From Flavobacteriaceae bacterium (lineage in GTDB: Bacteria > Bacteroidota > Bacteroidia > Flavobacteriales > Flavobacteriaceae), in assembly GCA_030828025.1 (NCBI GenBank), contig JAURDG010000073.1, positions 1 through 6,731 of the forward strand: 6,731 nt of DNA. Direction: 5' to 3'. Position numbers and translations under genes: made by a program. Below are positions 5,449 to 6,731 of this stretch, piece by piece (position 1 is the stretch's first letter; every line of letters starts with the position of its first letter). The notes under the pieces were generated by a model. The model was not told where the DNA came from. It saw only the letters and a list, made by a program, of their open reading frames with translations, and searched no databases.

Positions 5449-6705
5449 ATGTCATATTTTTTTACATCAGAATCAGTTGGCGAAGGTCACCCAGATAAAG
5501 TATCTGATCAAATAAGTGATGCGCTTTTGGATCACTTTATTGCCTTTGACCCAAGCAGCAAAGTTGCTTGTGAAACCCTAGTTACTACAGGTCAAGCCAT
5601 TGTTGCCGGCGAGGTCAAGAGTAAAACCTATTTGGATTTACAATCCATTGCCCGGGACACCATAAACCGCATTGGCTACACCGAAGATGCGTATCAATTT
5701 TCAGGTAATTCCTGTGGCGTGATTTCACTCATCCACGAACAATCTGCCGACATCAATCAAGGAGTAGAACGTGAAGAAGATACGCAACAAGGCGCAGGCG
5801 ATCAAGGGATTATGTTTGGTTATGCTATCAATGAAACCGAAAACTACATGCCTTTAGCACTAGATATTGCGCATAACATTATGCGTACCTTATCTGATTT
5901 TAGACGTGAAAAAGCGCAAATCCCATACCTAAGGCCCGATGCCAAATCGCAAGTAACTTTGGAGTATTCCGACGACCACAAACCGCTTCGTGTTGATACG
6001 GTAGTCATTTCAACCCAACACGATGCCTTTGATGAAGATGAGGCAATGTTAGCCAAAATCCGTAAAGACTTGGTGGAGCTAGTCATGCCAAAGGTCATTT
6101 CGAGTTATCCTGCCACCATTCAAGCATTATTTGGCGCAGATATTACCTATCACATTAACCCTACGGGCAAGTTTGTCATTGGCGGACCACACGGCGATAC
6201 AGGACTTACGGGGCGCAAAATTATTGTTGACACTTATGGCGGAAAAGGAGCGCATGGCGGAGGTGCCTTTAGCGGAAAAGACCCGTCAAAAGTGGATAGA
6301 AGTGCTGCCTATGCCGCACGACATATTGCCAAAAACTTGGTTGCTGCCGGTGTTTGTGATGAGGTATTGGTGCAATTGAGTTACGCCATTGGCGTAGCCG
6401 AACCCACATCAATTTTCATCAATACGTATGGAACAGCAAAAACAGCCCAAAGCGATGCAGCAATTGCTGAACAAATCGCTCGATTGGTCGATCTTACACC
6501 TTATGGCATTGAAAAACGATTAAAGCTCCGAAATCCTATTTACACAGAAACAGCCGCTTATGGGCACATGGGCAGACAGCCTGAAACAGTAAAAAAGACA
6601 TTCGAGTCGCCCTATAATGGTCGTATAGACTGCGAAGTGGAATTATTCACTTGGGAAAAACTCGACTTAGTACACACATTTAAACATCAATTTTTAACTA
6701 GATAA
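5449..6705 (+). CDS. metK: S-adenosylmethionine synthase
   Basis: The 418-aa cytoplasmic enzyme makes S-adenosylmethionine from methionine and ATP, releasing phosphate and PPi. Three MetK domains are complete. The N-terminal domain starts FFTSESVGEGHPDKVSDQISD (4-24) with His14, Asp16 and Lys17 of the active site. The first signature GAGDQGIMFGYA is at 115-126. The C-terminal half has FVIGGPHGDTGLTGRKI (242-258) and the P-loop-like second signature GGGAFSGKD (270-278). It is somewhat longer than the E. coli enzyme, as in other Bacteroidota. The ATG at 5449 gives the family N-terminus; the frame is open further upstream to 5338, but that stretch is the riboswitch leader and the promoter. No clear Shine-Dalgarno is present; the bases just upstream of the ATG are the 3' arm of a hairpin. 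The next ORF starts one base after the TAA, indicating a transcriptionally and probably translationally coupled methionine operon. Confidence 0.97.
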   Translation: MSYFFTSESVGEGHPDKVSDQISDALLDHFIAFDPSSKVACETLVTTGQAIVAGEVKSKTYLDLQSIARDTINRIGYTEDAYQFSGNSCGVISLIHEQSADINQGVEREEDTQQGAGDQGIMFGYAINETENYMPLALDIAHNIMRTLSDFRREKAQIPYLRPDAKSQVTLEYSDDHKPLRVDTVVISTQHDAFDEDEAMLAKIRKDLVELVMPKVISSYPATIQALFGADITYHINPTGKFVIGGPHGDTGLTGRKIIVDTYGGKGAHGGGAFSGKDPSKVDRSAAYAARHIAKNLVAAGVCDEVLVQLSYAIGVAEPTSIFINTYGTAKTAQSDAAIAEQIARLVDLTPYGIEKRLKLRNPIYTETAAYGHMGRQPETVKKTFESPYNGRIDCEVELFTWEKLDLVHTFKHQFLTR

Positions 6706-6706
6706 T

Positions 6707-6731
6707 ATGAGTAATTCTAAATTTTCAACCA
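6707..6731 (+). CDS. Probable O-acetylhomoserine aminocarboxypropyltransferase, N-terminal fragment (runs off right edge)
   Basis: An ATG one base after the metK stop opens a frame reading MSNSKFST to the window end. Bacteroidota O-acetylhomoserine sulfhydrylases (MetY-type, PLP-dependent, making homocysteine from O-acetylhomoserine and sulfide) often begin M-S-x-x-K-F-A/S-T-N-A-L-H-A-G. Its place directly behind metK and under the SAM-II-like leader fits a methionine biosynthesis role. Only 8 codons are visible, so product identity is inference; the existence of a coupled gene is more secure than its name. Confidence 0.5.

Overview
The window looks like a core chromosomal segment of a Bacteroidota bacterium, most likely Flavobacteriales or a close relative. 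Three things point there. The proteins match the Bacteroidota forms of their families (split-off pdhB, a 205-aa deoxynucleoside kinase, a DUF6588-like surface protein, a Flavobacterium-type H+-pyrophosphatase). Three promoters carry the Bacteroidota -7 consensus TAnnTTTG with a TTG-type element 19-21 nt upstream, and a fourth (etfB) has the -7 box alone. The start codons generally lack Shine-Dalgarno sequences. By eye the DNA is moderately AT-rich. I see no mobile elements, CRISPR arrays, tRNAs or rRNAs.

Layout. (1) The left edge holds the first 11 codons of a leftward etfB (electron-transfer flavoprotein beta subunit). It shares a roughly 130-bp divergent promoter region with rightward pdhB, and that region contains a near-perfect 18-bp palindrome. 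(2) pdhB (pyruvate dehydrogenase E1 beta) and hppA (membrane-bound pyrophosphatase) lie 16 nt apart on the plus strand and are probably co-transcribed. (3) A leftward deoxynucleoside kinase gene converges on hppA, and the two coding 3' ends overlap by 8 nt. (4) A rightward gene for a secreted, probably outer-membrane DUF6588-like protein follows, with its own promoter. (5) A second strong promoter starts a leader that closely resembles a SAM-II riboswitch. It is followed by a hairpin ending a few bases before the metK start codon. One base after the metK stop, a new ORF begins (only 8 codons visible) whose N-terminus suggests O-acetylhomoserine aminocarboxypropyltransferase.

How the genes work together. 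etfB, pdhB and hppA belong to central energy metabolism: electron transfer, acetyl-CoA formation, and PPi-driven ion pumping. The metK end is a methionine/SAM module that is probably feedback-controlled by SAM through the leader RNA. The kinase (deoxynucleoside salvage) and the DUF6588 protein have no evident functional link to their neighbours.

The most notable points are the SAM-II-like leader with its start-proximal hairpin, the predicted ion specificity of HppA (glutamate in TM5, none at the TM6 positions), the unusual soluble C-terminal tail of HppA, and the palindrome between etfB and pdhB. I found no wholly new system.
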